A stretch of 64,000 bases of DNA from an uncultured Victivallis sp. (GCA_944389935.1 CALXOE010000007.1:1-64000); one strand, 5' to 3'. Counted from the stretch's first letter, positions 35,204 to 48,209 are shown. Numbers and translations: made by a program. Notes: generated by a model from the letters alone, not told the origin.

Positions 35204-35846
35204 GTCCCGCCTCCGTCTTCGCTTTCGACTCCCGACGGCGGCGCTCCATGAATCCGAGCATCTCAAGCGACGCCTTCTCCATATCCAGCGTGATGGAGTC
35301 CACCCGCGCCACCAGATAGTTGTAGGCCAGATAACACGGAATCGCCACCGCCAGCGCCGATGCCGTCGTCAACAACGCCATCTTCACCGCGCCGGCGATG
35401 TCCGTCGCCGTGAACGACTCACTCCCCTGCGCCGCGTCAAACACCTGCATCATCCCGAGCACCGTCCCGAGAAAACCGATCAACGGCAGCACAAACCCGA
35501 GCGTTCCGAGCAGATTGATGTGCCGTTCCAGTTTTGGAATCTCCTCCAGCGCCGCATCATCCACCGCCTTGCGGATATCCTCGTCACCGCGTTCATAGGC
35601 GCGAATCGCGGCCGCCAGCAGCCGCGCCGCCGGCCCCGGCGTGTGGTCGCAGAGCGTCAGCGCCTCGACAAATCCATCCCGCCGCAGCACGTTGAACAAT
35701 CCCCGCAGCACCTCCCCGATGTTGATCTCCTCCCGGTGGAACTGAAACACTTTCTTCAGGAAAATGAACAGCGCCACCACGCTGCAGAAGAGAATCACCC
35801 ACATGATCGGACCACCGTCCTCCATCAACTTCAAGACCAATGACAT
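35196..35846 (-). CDS. exbB: ExbB/TolQ/MotA family proton channel protein
   Basis: 216 residues, three membrane helices (about 12-32, 100-125, 150-175). Motifs include LGTLGFVLPLIGFLGTVLGMM and KMALLTTASALAVAIPCYLAYN, typical of ExbB/TolQ. It forms the pentameric channel with ExbD. It follows the TPR gene by one base and overlaps exbD. Confidence 0.92.
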   Translation of the reverse strand: MSLVLKLMEDGGPIMWVILFCSVVALFIFLKKVFQFHREEINIGEVLRGLFNVLRRDGFVEALTLCDHTPGPAARLLAAAIRAYERGDEDIRKAVDDAALEEIPKLERHINLLGTLGFVLPLIGFLGTVLGMMQVFDAAQGSESFTATDIAGAVKMALLTTASALAVAIPCYLAYNYLVARVDSITLDMEKASLEMLGFMERRRRESKAKTEAGRE

Positions 35847-35847
35847 T

Positions 35848-38352
35848 TCACGGTTTCCTCTGTAAATTGTATTTTCGCCGAATCTCCTGCCGGATCCGGT
35901 CGAAATCCTCGCCGGTCGGCAGTTGCAGCTCCTCCAGTATCCCGATCACCCGGAGCGCGTCGCGCGCCCCCGCCGGCGTCCCACGCTTCAAACCCGCCAG
36001 CGCGGCCGAATATCCGGCCTTGCCGGTCCAGACCGGATCCGGCATCACCCCGCCGCGTTTCTGGTCGAGCGCCAGATAAAGAACCCGGCTGTACGCATCG
36101 AGCGCCCGGCCCGGCTCCCCCAGAAGTTCCCGGCATTTCCCGAGTTTGTAGAGACTCTGAAGCTGCAGCCGCGGATCGCCCGGCTCCTCCGCCAGCTTCC
36201 CGTAAAGTTCCGCAGCGGCTTTCAAATCGGCCGGGTCGAGCGTCTCGGCATAAATGCAGTAACGCGCATCGGCAATCCGCCCGGACGCAATCCGCCCGAA
36301 CAACCCGTCGGGACGCAGTTCATGCGCCTGCCGGAAAAATTTCAACGCCCCGGCGTACCGCCCCGCATCCATCTCCAGATTCCCCGCCAGAAGTGCCGCA
36401 TCCGCAGCAAACGAACTCTCCGCCCGGGTCGAAAGCAGCGTCTCAAGCAGCTCTTTCGCCCGCGACGGATTCTGCTGAGAACGGGCGATCTGCGCCCGAC
36501 GGTAAAGCAGCTCGGCCGCCACTTCCGGCTCTTCTGCCGCCCCCCGCTTCTCGAGTTCAACAAGCTGCTGCTCCGCGCCCGCCGGATCACCGCCCGCAAG
36601 CAGATAATCCGCCAGCTGCAGCCGCGCTTCCACACTCCCGGCCGATCCGGGAAATCTCTCATCGAGCTCGTTCAAAGCGCGGGCGACATCTTCACTTCGC
36701 CCGCCGAAATATCCCGCCTGCATCGCCAGATAGAGCGCCCGCGCCGCATCAGGAGGCACTGGTTTCAGCCCGGCATAACGGAACAATCCCTCCGCCGCCG
36801 CCGGATAATCGCGCAACTCCAGCGCCAGCTCCGCCGCCGCCAGCTGCGCCGCCGGCACATAATCCGACTCGGGATGCAGGATCAGAAACCGTTCGTACTC
36901 GCTGCGCGCCGCTCCGGTCTGCCCCCGCTTCTCCAACAGAAACGCACGATAATATTCCGCAGCCACCCGGTATTCCGGATTCTTCGCGTCACGCAGCTTC
37001 TCCGCAACCGGCATCGCCTCAGCATAGGCCCCCAGCGGAATCAGCGACCGCAGCAGCCAGAAACGAGCGGCCTCCGCATGCGTACCGTTCACGTCCGCAA
37101 CCGATTTCATCCGCTGCGCGGCCCGGGCAAAATCCCCGCACCGGAAATAGTGTTCCCCCAGCAGCAGCTCCCCCTCCTCTTTCTGTGCCGGGGTCTCCGC
37201 CTGCTCGACCAGGTAACGGAACATCGGTTCGGCCAGATCGTACAGTTTCGCATCCGAAGCCGCCACCGCCGCCTCCCGCGCCGCCGTCAGCCGGTCTCCC
37301 GCCGGAATCCGGTTGTCGCCCGTCACCCGGGAGTAGAGATCCAGCGCCTGTTTCACGTCGCCCGCACCGGCCAGCAGACGGGCTCCGCGCAGCAGCAGAC
37401 CCGCACGGTCCGGCGAATCCGGATAAAACGTCAGATAGCGCCGCAGCGTCGCCGCCGCCTGCGCCGGATCGTGTCCCGCCTGCAGATTGATGAGTTCACG
37501 CAGCGCATTCTGCCGCTCGACATCGGTATCGGCCAGCTTGAACGCATCGGACCAGAGCGATTCCGCCGCCGCAGTCTGCTTCTTCTCCATCGCCAGACGG
37601 GCCCCGCCGACCGCGAGCTCATAGAGAATCGGAGCGGGCTGCTTCCCGGGATTCCCGCTCAAGCTCCCCCAATCCGTCAGAAAACGGTCAAATGCACCGC
37701 GCCGCAGAGCCACCAGCAGATCCAGCGTCCGCCAGTGCGCCGGATTCATCTTGCGAAACTTCCCCGCCGCCAGCAACTCTTCCGCAGTCTTGTAGTCGCC
37801 GGACTCGATCAGCGCGTAAATCCTCGCTTCGAGTGCGCGCTGCGCCCAGCGCGGCAAATCCGCATTTTCGTTTTCGATCTGTGCAAACTTTTCGACCGCG
37901 CCTTTGAAATTCTTCTGCCCGAGCCGGGCCTCCCCGACTCCGAGCGCCGCTTCGCAGGCCGTCTCCGGATCCGACGCTCCGGAGGCGAGTGCCGAAAAAA
38001 ACTCTTCAGCCTCCGCATACCGCTTCTCCGCCATCAGGATCTGCCCGGGCAGCATCCCGGCACCGTGGGCCGGCAGGCGGGAGCGATATTCCGCCAGCAG
38101 ACGTTTCGCCGCCTCGACATCGCCGTCCCTCAATTTCGCATCGGCCATCGAGAGCGTATTCGCCCCCCATTTCTCCACATCCTGTGCGGAAATCTGCCGG
38201 GCGTTGTCGAAGTATTGCGCCGCATTTTTGTAATCGCCCTGCGCACAGGCTTCTTCGCCGAGACGGCGTTCCGCCGCCTCGTCAGCGCAAAGCGGCAGCA
38301 GAAACGCCCCAAAAAGCGCCCCCGCCGCCGCAATGATTCGAGCTGTTTTCAA
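35848..38352 (-). CDS. Large periplasmic TPR-repeat protein
   Basis: 834 residues. Signal peptide (about 1-23, MKTARIIAAAGALFGAFLLPL) and then tetratricopeptide-like helical repeats over the whole length (for example CAQGDYKNAAQYFDNAR, AEKRYAEAEEFFSALASG, CGDFARAAQRMKSV, AGRYAGALKFFRQAHEL). Expected to be a periplasmic scaffold. Position one base before exbB suggests it is the periplasmic partner of the ExbBD-TonB-like system, as TPR-ExbB-ExbD sets occur in other diderms. Confidence 0.8.
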   Translation of the reverse strand: MKTARIIAAAGALFGAFLLPLCADEAAERRLGEEACAQGDYKNAAQYFDNARQISAQDVEKWGANTLSMADAKLRDGDVEAAKRLLAEYRSRLPAHGAGMLPGQILMAEKRYAEAEEFFSALASGASDPETACEAALGVGEARLGQKNFKGAVEKFAQIENENADLPRWAQRALEARIYALIESGDYKTAEELLAAGKFRKMNPAHWRTLDLLVALRRGAFDRFLTDWGSLSGNPGKQPAPILYELAVGGARLAMEKKQTAAAESLWSDAFKLADTDVERQNALRELINLQAGHDPAQAAATLRRYLTFYPDSPDRAGLLLRGARLLAGAGDVKQALDLYSRVTGDNRIPAGDRLTAAREAAVAASDAKLYDLAEPMFRYLVEQAETPAQKEEGELLLGEHYFRCGDFARAAQRMKSVADVNGTHAEAARFWLLRSLIPLGAYAEAMPVAEKLRDAKNPEYRVAAEYYRAFLLEKRGQTGAARSEYERFLILHPESDYVPAAQLAAAELALELRDYPAAAEGLFRYAGLKPVPPDAARALYLAMQAGYFGGRSEDVARALNELDERFPGSAGSVEARLQLADYLLAGGDPAGAEQQLVELEKRGAAEEPEVAAELLYRRAQIARSQQNPSRAKELLETLLSTRAESSFAADAALLAGNLEMDAGRYAGALKFFRQAHELRPDGLFGRIASGRIADARYCIYAETLDPADLKAAAELYGKLAEEPGDPRLQLQSLYKLGKCRELLGEPGRALDAYSRVLYLALDQKRGGVMPDPVWTGKAGYSAALAGLKRGTPAGARDALRVIGILEELQLPTGEDFDRIRQEIRRKYNLQRKP

Positions 38353-38368
38353 ACCGTCACCACCCCGA

Positions 38369-39475
<1,107 letters not shown>

Positions 39476-39507
39476 TTTCCGTTCTCCCAGTGAAAATAGA
39501 TTACTGT

Positions 39508-42018
<2,511 letters not shown>

Positions 42019-42031
42019 TCAACAGGGGAAC

Positions 42032-42060
42032 AATATACAGCCAACCCCGCGCAATTTCAA
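42032..42060 (-). promoter_or_regulatory. Predicted gyrB promoter
   Basis: Minus-strand -35 TTGAAA (42060-42055), a 17-bp spacer and -10 TATATT (42037-42032). It would drive the gyrB-recA-TPR-exbBD unit. Confidence 0.5.
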
Positions 42061-42143
42061 GGAAAAAGCGGAGCGGCGGTTGCATATTTTCCATTCGCAT
42101 GTTATTTTTACCGGAAAGAAGAAATCTCTGGAGGAGAATCGCG

Positions 42144-42797
42144 TTGTCCGCCGCTGAAATCACCTATGTTGAGGAGCTCAAACGCAAGCTCATTCACCTC
42201 TCGTCGCTCTGGATGGTGTTTGCAGTCGTGCTGATCCCGAGCCGCCCCGTCGCGGCGGGGCTTTTCGCGTTTCTGCTCGTCGCGACGCTCATCGCCGAAC
42301 ACGCCTACGCCTGCAACTGGCCGGTCCTGGCGCCGCTCTACGGTTTCTTCTTCGGCCGCATGCTGCGCAAAAAACCAGAACCCGGCGCCTGGATCGTCTC
42401 CGGCGGCAGCTACGTTCTCATGGCCGCGCTGCTCGTGACCGTGCTCTACGAGCGCGAAGCCGCCGGCGGCGCCATGACCGTCATGCTCACGGGCGATGCG
42501 GCCGCCGCGCTCATCGGCCGCCGTTTCGGACGGCACAAGGCACCGAACAACAAGAGCTGGGAGGGAGTCGCGGCTTTTCTCATCTTCGGCGGCGCCGCTC
42601 TCGGAATCTATCTCGCGCTGACCGGCGCCGGAGTCGCCCTCTATCTCGGCGGAGCGATCGCACTTCTGCCGGCGTGCGCGGCGGAACTCTTTGAAAAACA
42701 GCTCCATATCGACGACAACTTCTCGATCCCGGTCATCGTCGGCGCGGGATTGCAGCTCGCGCTGCTGCTTTCACGCGCAGACGGGATCACAGCTTGA
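42144..42797 (+). CDS. Membrane CTP transferase/dolichol kinase-like protein
   Basis: 217 residues, about six membrane helices. Motifs of the SEC59/CdsA-like family: KRKLIHLSSLW at the N-terminus, MLTGDAAAALIGRRFG and NNKSWEGVAAFL near the middle, DDNFSIPVIVG at the end. Likely uses CTP to phosphorylate or activate a polyprenol or lipid; exact substrate unknown. A TTG start at 42144 is chosen because GGAGGAG lies at 42130-42136 and no ATG fits. Its stop overlaps the convergent yceD-like gene by 11 bases. Confidence 0.8.
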   Translation: MSAAEITYVEELKRKLIHLSSLWMVFAVVLIPSRPVAAGLFAFLLVATLIAEHAYACNWPVLAPLYGFFFGRMLRKKPEPGAWIVSGGSYVLMAALLVTVLYEREAAGGAMTVMLTGDAAAALIGRRFGRHKAPNNKSWEGVAAFLIFGGAALGIYLALTGAGVALYLGGAIALLPACAAELFEKQLHIDDNFSIPVIVGAGLQLALLLSRADGITA

Positions 42798-43251
42798 GGT
42801 TGTCGAGGGCAGACCAGCGGTCATCGGCCTCGTCGTCGTCCGTGCAGGAGCAGCTCCCCCGATTTAGGTTTTTCCCGCAGTGCGGGCAGAGTCCCCGGCA
42901 CTCTTCCGAGCAGAGCAGATTCATCGGCAGCTCGAGCAGCATCTCGCCCCGGACATCTTCGGTGATATCGAGCTCATCCTCCTGCGGCTGCTCGTAAAAG
43001 AGGCAGACGCCCGGATTTTCGATCGTCTCAGCCACGGGTTCGAGGCAGCGGCCGCAGAGCCCGGCGACGCCGGTCCGGACCTTTCCCTCGACGAGGACGC
43101 CGCCCGAGACCGCTTTCGCCAGCAGATCGTAATGGACCGGAGAGGTCACCCGCAACAAGTCGGATGGCTCGATCTCGAGCCACTCCGCCGGCTCATCGCC
43201 GACGAGTTCGACCGGTTCCTTTTCCACCCGTGCAACGGAAAAACGAATCAT
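42787..43251 (-). CDS. YceD/DUF177 family protein
   Basis: 154 residues with the C-terminal zinc-ribbon-like tail LCPHCGKNLNRGSCSC and the central LCGRCLEPV. DUF177 proteins usually precede rpmF (L32) and act in 23S rRNA or ribosome assembly. Here no rpmF follows; the gene ends against a convergent gene. Start 43251 overlaps the coaD stop by four bases. Confidence 0.85.
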   Translation of the reverse strand: MIRFSVARVEKEPVELVGDEPAEWLEIEPSDLLRVTSPVHYDLLAKAVSGGVLVEGKVRTGVAGLCGRCLEPVAETIENPGVCLFYEQPQEDELDITEDVRGEMLLELPMNLLCSEECRGLCPHCGKNLNRGSCSCTDDDEADDRWSALDNLKL

Positions 43252-43745
43252 TTTCCGGCCTCCCTGAGCTCTTTGACTTTCGCGGCGATCACCGGGACCG
43301 CCGCCGGGGGGACGTAGGCGCTGAAATCCGCCCCGAGCATCGCGACCTCCTTGACCATGTGGGAACTTACAAACGAATTCTCCTGGGTCGGAGTCATGAA
43401 GATCGTCTCGCACGAATGACGCAGACTGCGGTTCATGAGCGCCATCTGAAGTTCGTACTCGAAGTCGGAGAACGCCCGCAGCCCGCGCAGCACCGCGTTC
43501 GCCCCGAACTCCTCGATCGCGTCGACGAGCAGCCCGCGGAACGCCACGACCTGAACATGCGGAATCTCCCGGCAGCAGAGCTCGATCAGCGCCTTGCGCT
43601 CCTCCATCGTGAACATCGGAGACTTCTGGGAGTTGACGGCGATCGCGACGATCACCCGATCGAACAGCCGCCCCGCACGGACCACCAGATCGAGATGGCC
43701 GTTCGTGAACGGATCGAAAGAACCGGGGTACAATACGGTTTTCAT
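43248..43745 (-). CDS. coaD: Phosphopantetheine adenylyltransferase
   Basis: 165 residues, the standard length. It transfers AMP from ATP to 4'-phosphopantetheine in CoA synthesis. Motifs are YPGSFDPFTNGHLDLV (with the TxGH nucleotidyl-transferase signature), LRGLRAFSDFEYELQMALMNR and SSHMVKEVA. Start 43745 is selected by homology (MKTVLYPGSFDP); a longer frame upstream lies in the promoter. Confidence 0.96.
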   Translation of the reverse strand: MKTVLYPGSFDPFTNGHLDLVVRAGRLFDRVIVAIAVNSQKSPMFTMEERKALIELCCREIPHVQVVAFRGLLVDAIEEFGANAVLRGLRAFSDFEYELQMALMNRSLRHSCETIFMTPTQENSFVSSHMVKEVAMLGADFSAYVPPAAVPVIAAKVKELREAGK

Positions 43746-43797
43746 CGGAATTTCCTGTCGTAGAGTTGTTGACGAGCGGTTATAGTCAGTGTATCTT

Positions 43798-43826
43798 AAT
43801 ATACGCCGCAGTTTGACATTATGCAA
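43798..43826 (-). promoter_or_regulatory. Predicted coaD promoter
   Basis: Minus-strand -35 TTGCAT (43826-43821), a 17-bp spacer and -10 TATATT (43803-43798). Confidence 0.45.
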
Positions 43827-43864
43827 GGGAAAACCGGATTTTACTTCCGGATTCGATTCAGTTT

Positions 43865-44848
43865 ATGACGGACAATCTGTTGAAATTCACCGAGGTCGGA
43901 CACCTCGGACTGCCCGGGGAAAGCCGGGAGAAACGAAAACTGTCCCTCGGGATCGGCGTCTTCGACGGCGTCCACCTCGGTCATCGCCTGATCCTGGCCG
44001 AAGTGCTGGCCGCCGCCGGCGAAACCGGGTCGATCCCGGCAGCCATGACGTTCGACCCGCACCCGCGGGCCGTGCTCCGCCCCGACGAGTCCCCGATGCT
44101 GCTCGTGCCGCTCAAGGAGCGCGTCCGGCTGCTGCGCGAGGCGGGCGCGGAACTGGTCTGGGTCGTGCCGTTCACGCCGGAGTTCGCCCGGCTTGAACCG
44201 CGGCAGTTCCTCGACCGGCTGCTCGGCTGCCCCGAAGTGGAAGTCTCGGGGATCTGCGTGGGGCGGCACTGGCGCTTCGGCCGCAACGGAACGGGCGACA
44301 GCACGTTTCTCGAACACTACGCCGTCGAACGGGGCATCCGTTTCCGCGGCTGCCCGGAACTCGAACTCGCCGGAGAGACCGTCAGCTCAAGTGCAATCCG
44401 CCGCGCCGTAGCGGCCGGCAAACTCGACCGGGCCGCCGAGATGCTCGGACGTTCCTACCGACTCATCGGCACGGTTGAGCGCGGATACCACGCCGCGAGT
44501 GACCGGCTCGACTGCCCGACCGCGAATCTCGCGTTCACCGCGGGAGTTCTGCCGCCGGACGGGGTCTATGCCGCCGCCGCCTGGCGCGACGGGGTGCCGT
44601 ATGCGGCCGCGGTCAACATCGGATTTGCTCCGACTTTCGGCTGGGAAAACTCCGTCCGGCGCGTCGAAGTCCATCTGCTCGGATTCTCCGGCAACCTTTA
44701 CGGCTGCGAACTCGGCGTGGAGTTTCTGAGCTATCTGCGTGAAGAGCGCACGTTTCCGGACCCGGAGGCCCTGAAACAGCAGATCGATCAGGATATGGCG
44801 CAGATCCGCCATTACTTTGAACAACATTCATCCAACCCAAAAAGGTGA
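43865..44848 (+). CDS. ribF: Riboflavin kinase/FMN adenylyltransferase
   Basis: 327 residues. The N-terminal FAD synthetase domain has GVFDGVHLGHR and GRHWRFGRNGTGD with SSSAIR; the C-terminal riboflavin kinase domain has DCPTANLAF and GVYAAAA followed by NIGFAPTFG. It makes FMN then FAD from riboflavin. The normal ...FPTAN motif reads CPTAN here. It opens a plus-strand run with an HTH protein and acpS. Confidence 0.94.
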   Translation: MTDNLLKFTEVGHLGLPGESREKRKLSLGIGVFDGVHLGHRLILAEVLAAAGETGSIPAAMTFDPHPRAVLRPDESPMLLVPLKERVRLLREAGAELVWVVPFTPEFARLEPRQFLDRLLGCPEVEVSGICVGRHWRFGRNGTGDSTFLEHYAVERGIRFRGCPELELAGETVSSSAIRRAVAAGKLDRAAEMLGRSYRLIGTVERGYHAASDRLDCPTANLAFTAGVLPPDGVYAAAAWRDGVPYAAAVNIGFAPTFGWENSVRRVEVHLLGFSGNLYGCELGVEFLSYLREERTFPDPEALKQQIDQDMAQIRHYFEQHSSNPKR

Positions 44849-44856
44849 TTTTCGAT

Positions 44857-45948
44857 ATGGAGAGCAGAACCTATCTGGCCAGCGACCTGGCGGGAGAACT
44901 CGGGCTGCCGCGCAGCACCATCAACGACTGGCTCGTGCGCTACGCCGATTATCTCGAAGTCGAAACGCGGGGAAAACGCAAAGTTTATTCGGAAAAATCG
45001 CTGCGGATTCTCAAAGAGATCTCCGGCATGCGCAACGAGGGAAAAAGTTCGTTTGAAATCGAGCAGCTTCTCGCCTCGCGTTACGGCATCCGCCCCGAAC
45101 TTACTGCGCACCCTCCGGCCTCTTCCGGCTTACCCGCCGCCCCCGAGGGGGGCGAGACGCTCCCCGCCCCGGCCTCTTCCGCCGGAGAAAACGGCGAGAC
45201 GCTCCCCGCCCTGCGCCCTGCGTTCGAGCAGATGAGCGTACAGATCAACACCGAGTTTCTGAAACTCGCGGATCGGCTTGAGGAGGCGGAACACCAGCGC
45301 CGCCGTCTGGTGCAGCGCATGCGGATCATCATGACCGTGCTGCTGCTCGGGCTGGTCGCATTCGTCCTCGTGCTCGCATTCGTGATGTATCAGGCGTTCA
45401 GCCGCATCGAACAGCGCAACCGCGAAGCCGCCCTGGAGGCGACCCGCGAATCGGGGGCGAAACTCAACGAGATGACCGTCATCCTCGACAAGTCGCGGGA
45501 GGATTTCTCCGCGAATCTCGCCCGGCTCCGGGAGGAGATGGGCAGGCAGCGCGAAAGCTTTGAAGCGAGAATCCGCGAGATGGAGAAAGACGCCGCCACC
45601 CGCACCGAGGCGCAGATCATCAAACTCAAGGAGGAGTTCGCCCGCAAACAGCAGCAGGAACTCCAGAAACTCGTCGACGCCCACGAAAAGAAACTCAAAG
45701 AGGCGCAGGCCGCCACCGCCAGATCCGACTCCCTCCGGCAGCAGGCCGAAAGCGAAGCGAAAAACGCCCGAGAAAAACTCTCTCAGGGCGAACGCGAACT
45801 AGAAGAGCTCCGCCGCGTCCTGAAAGAGTTTGAGGCAAAACGGCTCGAAGCGGAAAAAGCGCGGCAGTCACAGCAGCAGCAATCACCGGAGTCGAAGTCG
45901 GAGTCGGCGCCGGAAACCGCCGCTCCCGCGCAGGAGACGGAAAAATGA
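44857..45948 (+). CDS. MerR-like HTH protein with membrane helix and coiled coil
   Basis: 363 residues. The N-terminal helix-turn-helix (about 5-55, LASDLAGELGLPRSTINDWLVRYADYLE) resembles MerR-type domains. A Pro-rich linker (about 85-120) has two GETLPA repeats. One membrane helix (about 154-178) precedes a long, highly charged coiled coil (about 185-340) and a Gln/Glu/Pro tail. The layout would put the HTH in the cytoplasm at the membrane and, if the helix spans once, the coiled coil outside. Function unknown. Start 44857 follows AAGGTGA; its stop overlaps acpS by four bases. Confidence 0.65.
   Translation: MESRTYLASDLAGELGLPRSTINDWLVRYADYLEVETRGKRKVYSEKSLRILKEISGMRNEGKSSFEIEQLLASRYGIRPELTAHPPASSGLPAAPEGGETLPAPASSAGENGETLPALRPAFEQMSVQINTEFLKLADRLEEAEHQRRRLVQRMRIIMTVLLLGLVAFVLVLAFVMYQAFSRIEQRNREAALEATRESGAKLNEMTVILDKSREDFSANLARLREEMGRQRESFEARIREMEKDAATRTEAQIIKLKEEFARKQQQELQKLVDAHEKKLKEAQAATARSDSLRQQAESEAKNAREKLSQGERELEELRRVLKEFEAKRLEAEKARQSQQQQSPESKSESAPETAAPAQETEK
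45151..45211 (+). repeat. 19-bp direct repeat, 42-bp spacing
   Basis: ggcgagacgctccccgccc occurs at 45151-45169 and 45193-45211. The spacing is 14 codons, so both copies encode the same peptide (GETLPA) in the linker. Confidence 0.9.
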
Positions 45949-46325
45949 TCGCCGGAGTCGGAACCGATATCGTCGAAATCGCGCGCATCGAAACAATGCT
46001 CACGAAATTCGGCGAAGCGTTCCGGCAGCGGATCTGCGCCCCGGCGGAATTGACCGAGGGAGCCCGCCGGAAACACGCCGCGACCTACTACGCCGGCCGC
46101 TGGGCCGCCAAGGAAGCCGCGGCCAAGGCGCTCGGGTGCGGAATCGGAGAACACTGCGCGTTCACCGAACTGGTCATCGAGAACACCCCCTCGGGCGCTC
46201 CGCGCCTGAAACTCGAGGGGAAAGCCGCCGAATTCGCCGCGCGGCGCGGCGGCGGCACATTTCATCTGTCGCTCAGCCACGAAACCGCCTATGCCACGGC
46301 GGTCGTCATCTGGGAAATCAGCTGA
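45945..46325 (+). CDS. acpS: Holo-[acyl-carrier-protein] synthase
   Basis: 126 residues. It attaches 4'-phosphopantetheine from CoA to apo-ACP. Motifs GVGTDIVEIARIE (metal aspartate) and GRWAAKEAAAKALGCG are diagnostic. Start overlaps the HTH-protein stop by four bases. An AraC-type gene follows 13 bases later. Confidence 0.95.
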   Translation: MIAGVGTDIVEIARIETMLTKFGEAFRQRICAPAELTEGARRKHAATYYAGRWAAKEAAAKALGCGIGEHCAFTELVIENTPSGAPRLKLEGKAAEFAARRGGGTFHLSLSHETAYATAVVIWEIS

Positions 46326-46338
46326 AGAGGCAGTGCGC

Positions 46339-47157
46339 ATGAGGGAGGAGTTCATCTTTTCCGGAACGCCTCAGGCCGATTCCCCGGTGACGGTGCAGCT
46401 GGCCGGGAGCAGCTGGTGCGACGGCTCCTATGTCATCGAACGGAACGGGGCGGACCTCTGGGTTGCCGAGTTCATCGAGTCCGGCACCGGCACCCTGACC
46501 ATCGAGGGGGTCACCTGCCATCCCGCAGCTGGGGATCTCTACCTCGTCCCGCCGATGAGCCGCCACCGCTACTCCTCCAGCGCGGAAACCCCGTGGATCA
46601 AGCACTGGATCAACTTCTCCGGCCCGTTGATGGCGGAACTCGTGCGACTCTATGGACTTGAGGGGGTCTTTTATGTCCCGGCGTTTTCGCGGCCAGAACT
46701 CTTCAAAAACGCCCTTCACCAGCTCCGGCTTCATCCGCAGGAGGCGCATACCCGGATCGGTCCGGAATTTCTGATGGGGCTGATCGTGACCATGGCGGCC
46801 GATCTGCACGCCGCCGCCCGCAAACACCAGCCGTCGCCCGAGGCTGCGGCATTGCGGGAGTGGCTCGATACGCTGATCTTCGCCCCAGCCCCCTCCCTCC
46901 TCGAAATGGCCGCAAAAATCTCGCGGTCACGCGGCCAGACGATCCGCATCTTCAAAAACGAATACGGAGAAACGCCCACGCAGTACCTGATCGAGCGCAA
47001 ACTCGAAACCGCGCGCATGCTGCTGCGCGGTTCCCCCATGGCGATCAAGAAGATCGCCGAACAGCTCTGTTTCTCGGACGAATACTATTTCGCCGCGATG
47101 TTCAAACGGAAAACCGGCATCGCGCCCGGACGATACCGGGCGGCACATATGAAGTAA
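46339..47157 (+). CDS. AraC-family transcriptional regulator
   Basis: 272 residues. N-terminal cupin-like sensing domain (about 10-140, GTLTIEGVTCHPAAGDLYLVPP) and C-terminal double helix-turn-helix (about 175-268: SLLEMAAKISRSRGQTIRIFK, IKKIAEQLCFSDEYYFAAMFKRKTG, APGRYR). Such regulators usually activate sugar genes; no such target is adjacent. Start at 46339. Confidence 0.88.
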   Translation: MREEFIFSGTPQADSPVTVQLAGSSWCDGSYVIERNGADLWVAEFIESGTGTLTIEGVTCHPAAGDLYLVPPMSRHRYSSSAETPWIKHWINFSGPLMAELVRLYGLEGVFYVPAFSRPELFKNALHQLRLHPQEAHTRIGPEFLMGLIVTMAADLHAAARKHQPSPEAAALREWLDTLIFAPAPSLLEMAAKISRSRGQTIRIFKNEYGETPTQYLIERKLETARMLLRGSPMAIKKIAEQLCFSDEYYFAAMFKRKTGIAPGRYRAAHMK

Positions 47158-47256
47158 ATTCCGCCGGAATGACGGAAAAATCACGGGAGAACCCGCCGTT
47201 CCACCTCAAAAAGCGGCGGAAAAACGACGGAGAAACGGCGAAAAAAATACGGAATA

Positions 47257-47571
47257 TCAGGCGTTCCCGCCCGAATTCCCCTCCTGTTCAAGCTGCCGGA
47301 GCAGCATCTCGGCGGGGGTGAGAAACTTCTTCGCCTGGTTGCAGGCTCGGCAGCAGACCACAAGATTGCCCCGGGTGCTTCTCCCGCCGCGCGCCACCGG
47401 AACGATATGATCGAGCGTCAGCTCTTCCGGAGGGAATTTCTTCCGGCAGTAGTGACAGATTCCCTGTTGGAACAGATTCCGGAAATAGGGGGTGTTCCGC
47501 AGTTCGCGTGCTTTTGCGCGCTCGCGTTTGATGTGCCGCTCATCGCGGTTGATTTCGACCCAGTCGTCCAT
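47257..47571 (-). CDS. HNH endonuclease domain protein
   Basis: 104 residues. An HNH motif with zinc cysteines: CHYCRKKF, LTLDHIVPVARGG, GNLVVCCRACNQAKK. Small stand-alone HNH proteins can be nicking endonucleases or restriction-like. No toxin partner is obvious; a response regulator gene lies just upstream on the same strand. Confidence 0.82.
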   Translation of the reverse strand: MDDWVEINRDERHIKRERAKARELRNTPYFRNLFQQGICHYCRKKFPPEELTLDHIVPVARGGRSTRGNLVVCCRACNQAKKFLTPAEMLLRQLEQEGNSGGNA

Positions 47572-47601
47572 GCAAACCCCACACTCCGGAAAGGTTGTCC
47601 G

Positions 47602-48024
47602 TCATCCCGCGATCCGGCCCGTGTCGAGGACCTCGCGGATCGCTTTCGCCACGGTCGGCAGCCGGTGCGGCTTCGGCAGAAATCCGCATGCGCCCTGGTT
47701 GAGAAGATCATGCACCTCCGCCTCCGAAACGAATCCGCTCGACAGCAGGATTTTCGCATTCGGATCGATCGCGCGGATCCGGAAGAACGTCTGATGTCCT
47801 CCCTGCTTCGGCATGATCATGTCGAGCAGCACCAGGTCGATCTCCGATGGATTCGCCTCATAAATCTCCACGGCATCCAGGCCGTTTTCCGCCAGGAGCA
47901 CGGAGTAGCCGAGTTTCTGGAGCGCTTCGATCAGGAAATCCCAGATCGTCTCGTGGTCGTCGACGATCAGGATCGTCTCGGTTCCACCCGGCAGGGCATT
48001 CGTCTTCTTATCCATAAATTCCAT
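47602..48024 (-). CDS. Single-domain response regulator
   Basis: 140 residues consisting only of a receiver domain. Acidic pocket VDD at 21-23, phospho-acceptor D68 in LVLLDMIMP, conserved lysine K118 in GFLPKPH. No output domain, so it probably acts through protein contacts (CheY-like) or in a phosphorelay. No histidine kinase is adjacent. GAGGAG precedes the start at 48024. Confidence 0.9.
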   Translation of the reverse strand: MEFMDKKTNALPGGTETILIVDDHETIWDFLIEALQKLGYSVLLAENGLDAVEIYEANPSEIDLVLLDMIMPKQGGHQTFFRIRAIDPNAKILLSSGFVSEAEVHDLLNQGACGFLPKPHRLPTVAKAIREVLDTGRIAG

Positions 48025-48154
48025 CGTCTCCTCATCCTCTGCATACCGCTCCGGGCTTCAGGAACAGATCCACGCCTTTCTCCCATGCGTGCAGACCCGG
48101 AAAAATCTTCTTTCTTTCCGGTTCCCGTTGGCGATACGACAAATTCATGTATAT

Positions 48155-48183
48155 ATTATACTCGATTTCCCGATGAATGGCAA
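48155..48183 (-). promoter_or_regulatory. Predicted promoter of the response regulator
   Basis: Minus-strand -35 TTGCCA (48183-48178), a 17-bp spacer and consensus -10 TATAAT (48160-48155). Confidence 0.6.
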
Positions 48184-48209
48184 GCACTGGAACCATAATT
48201 TGATCGAAA

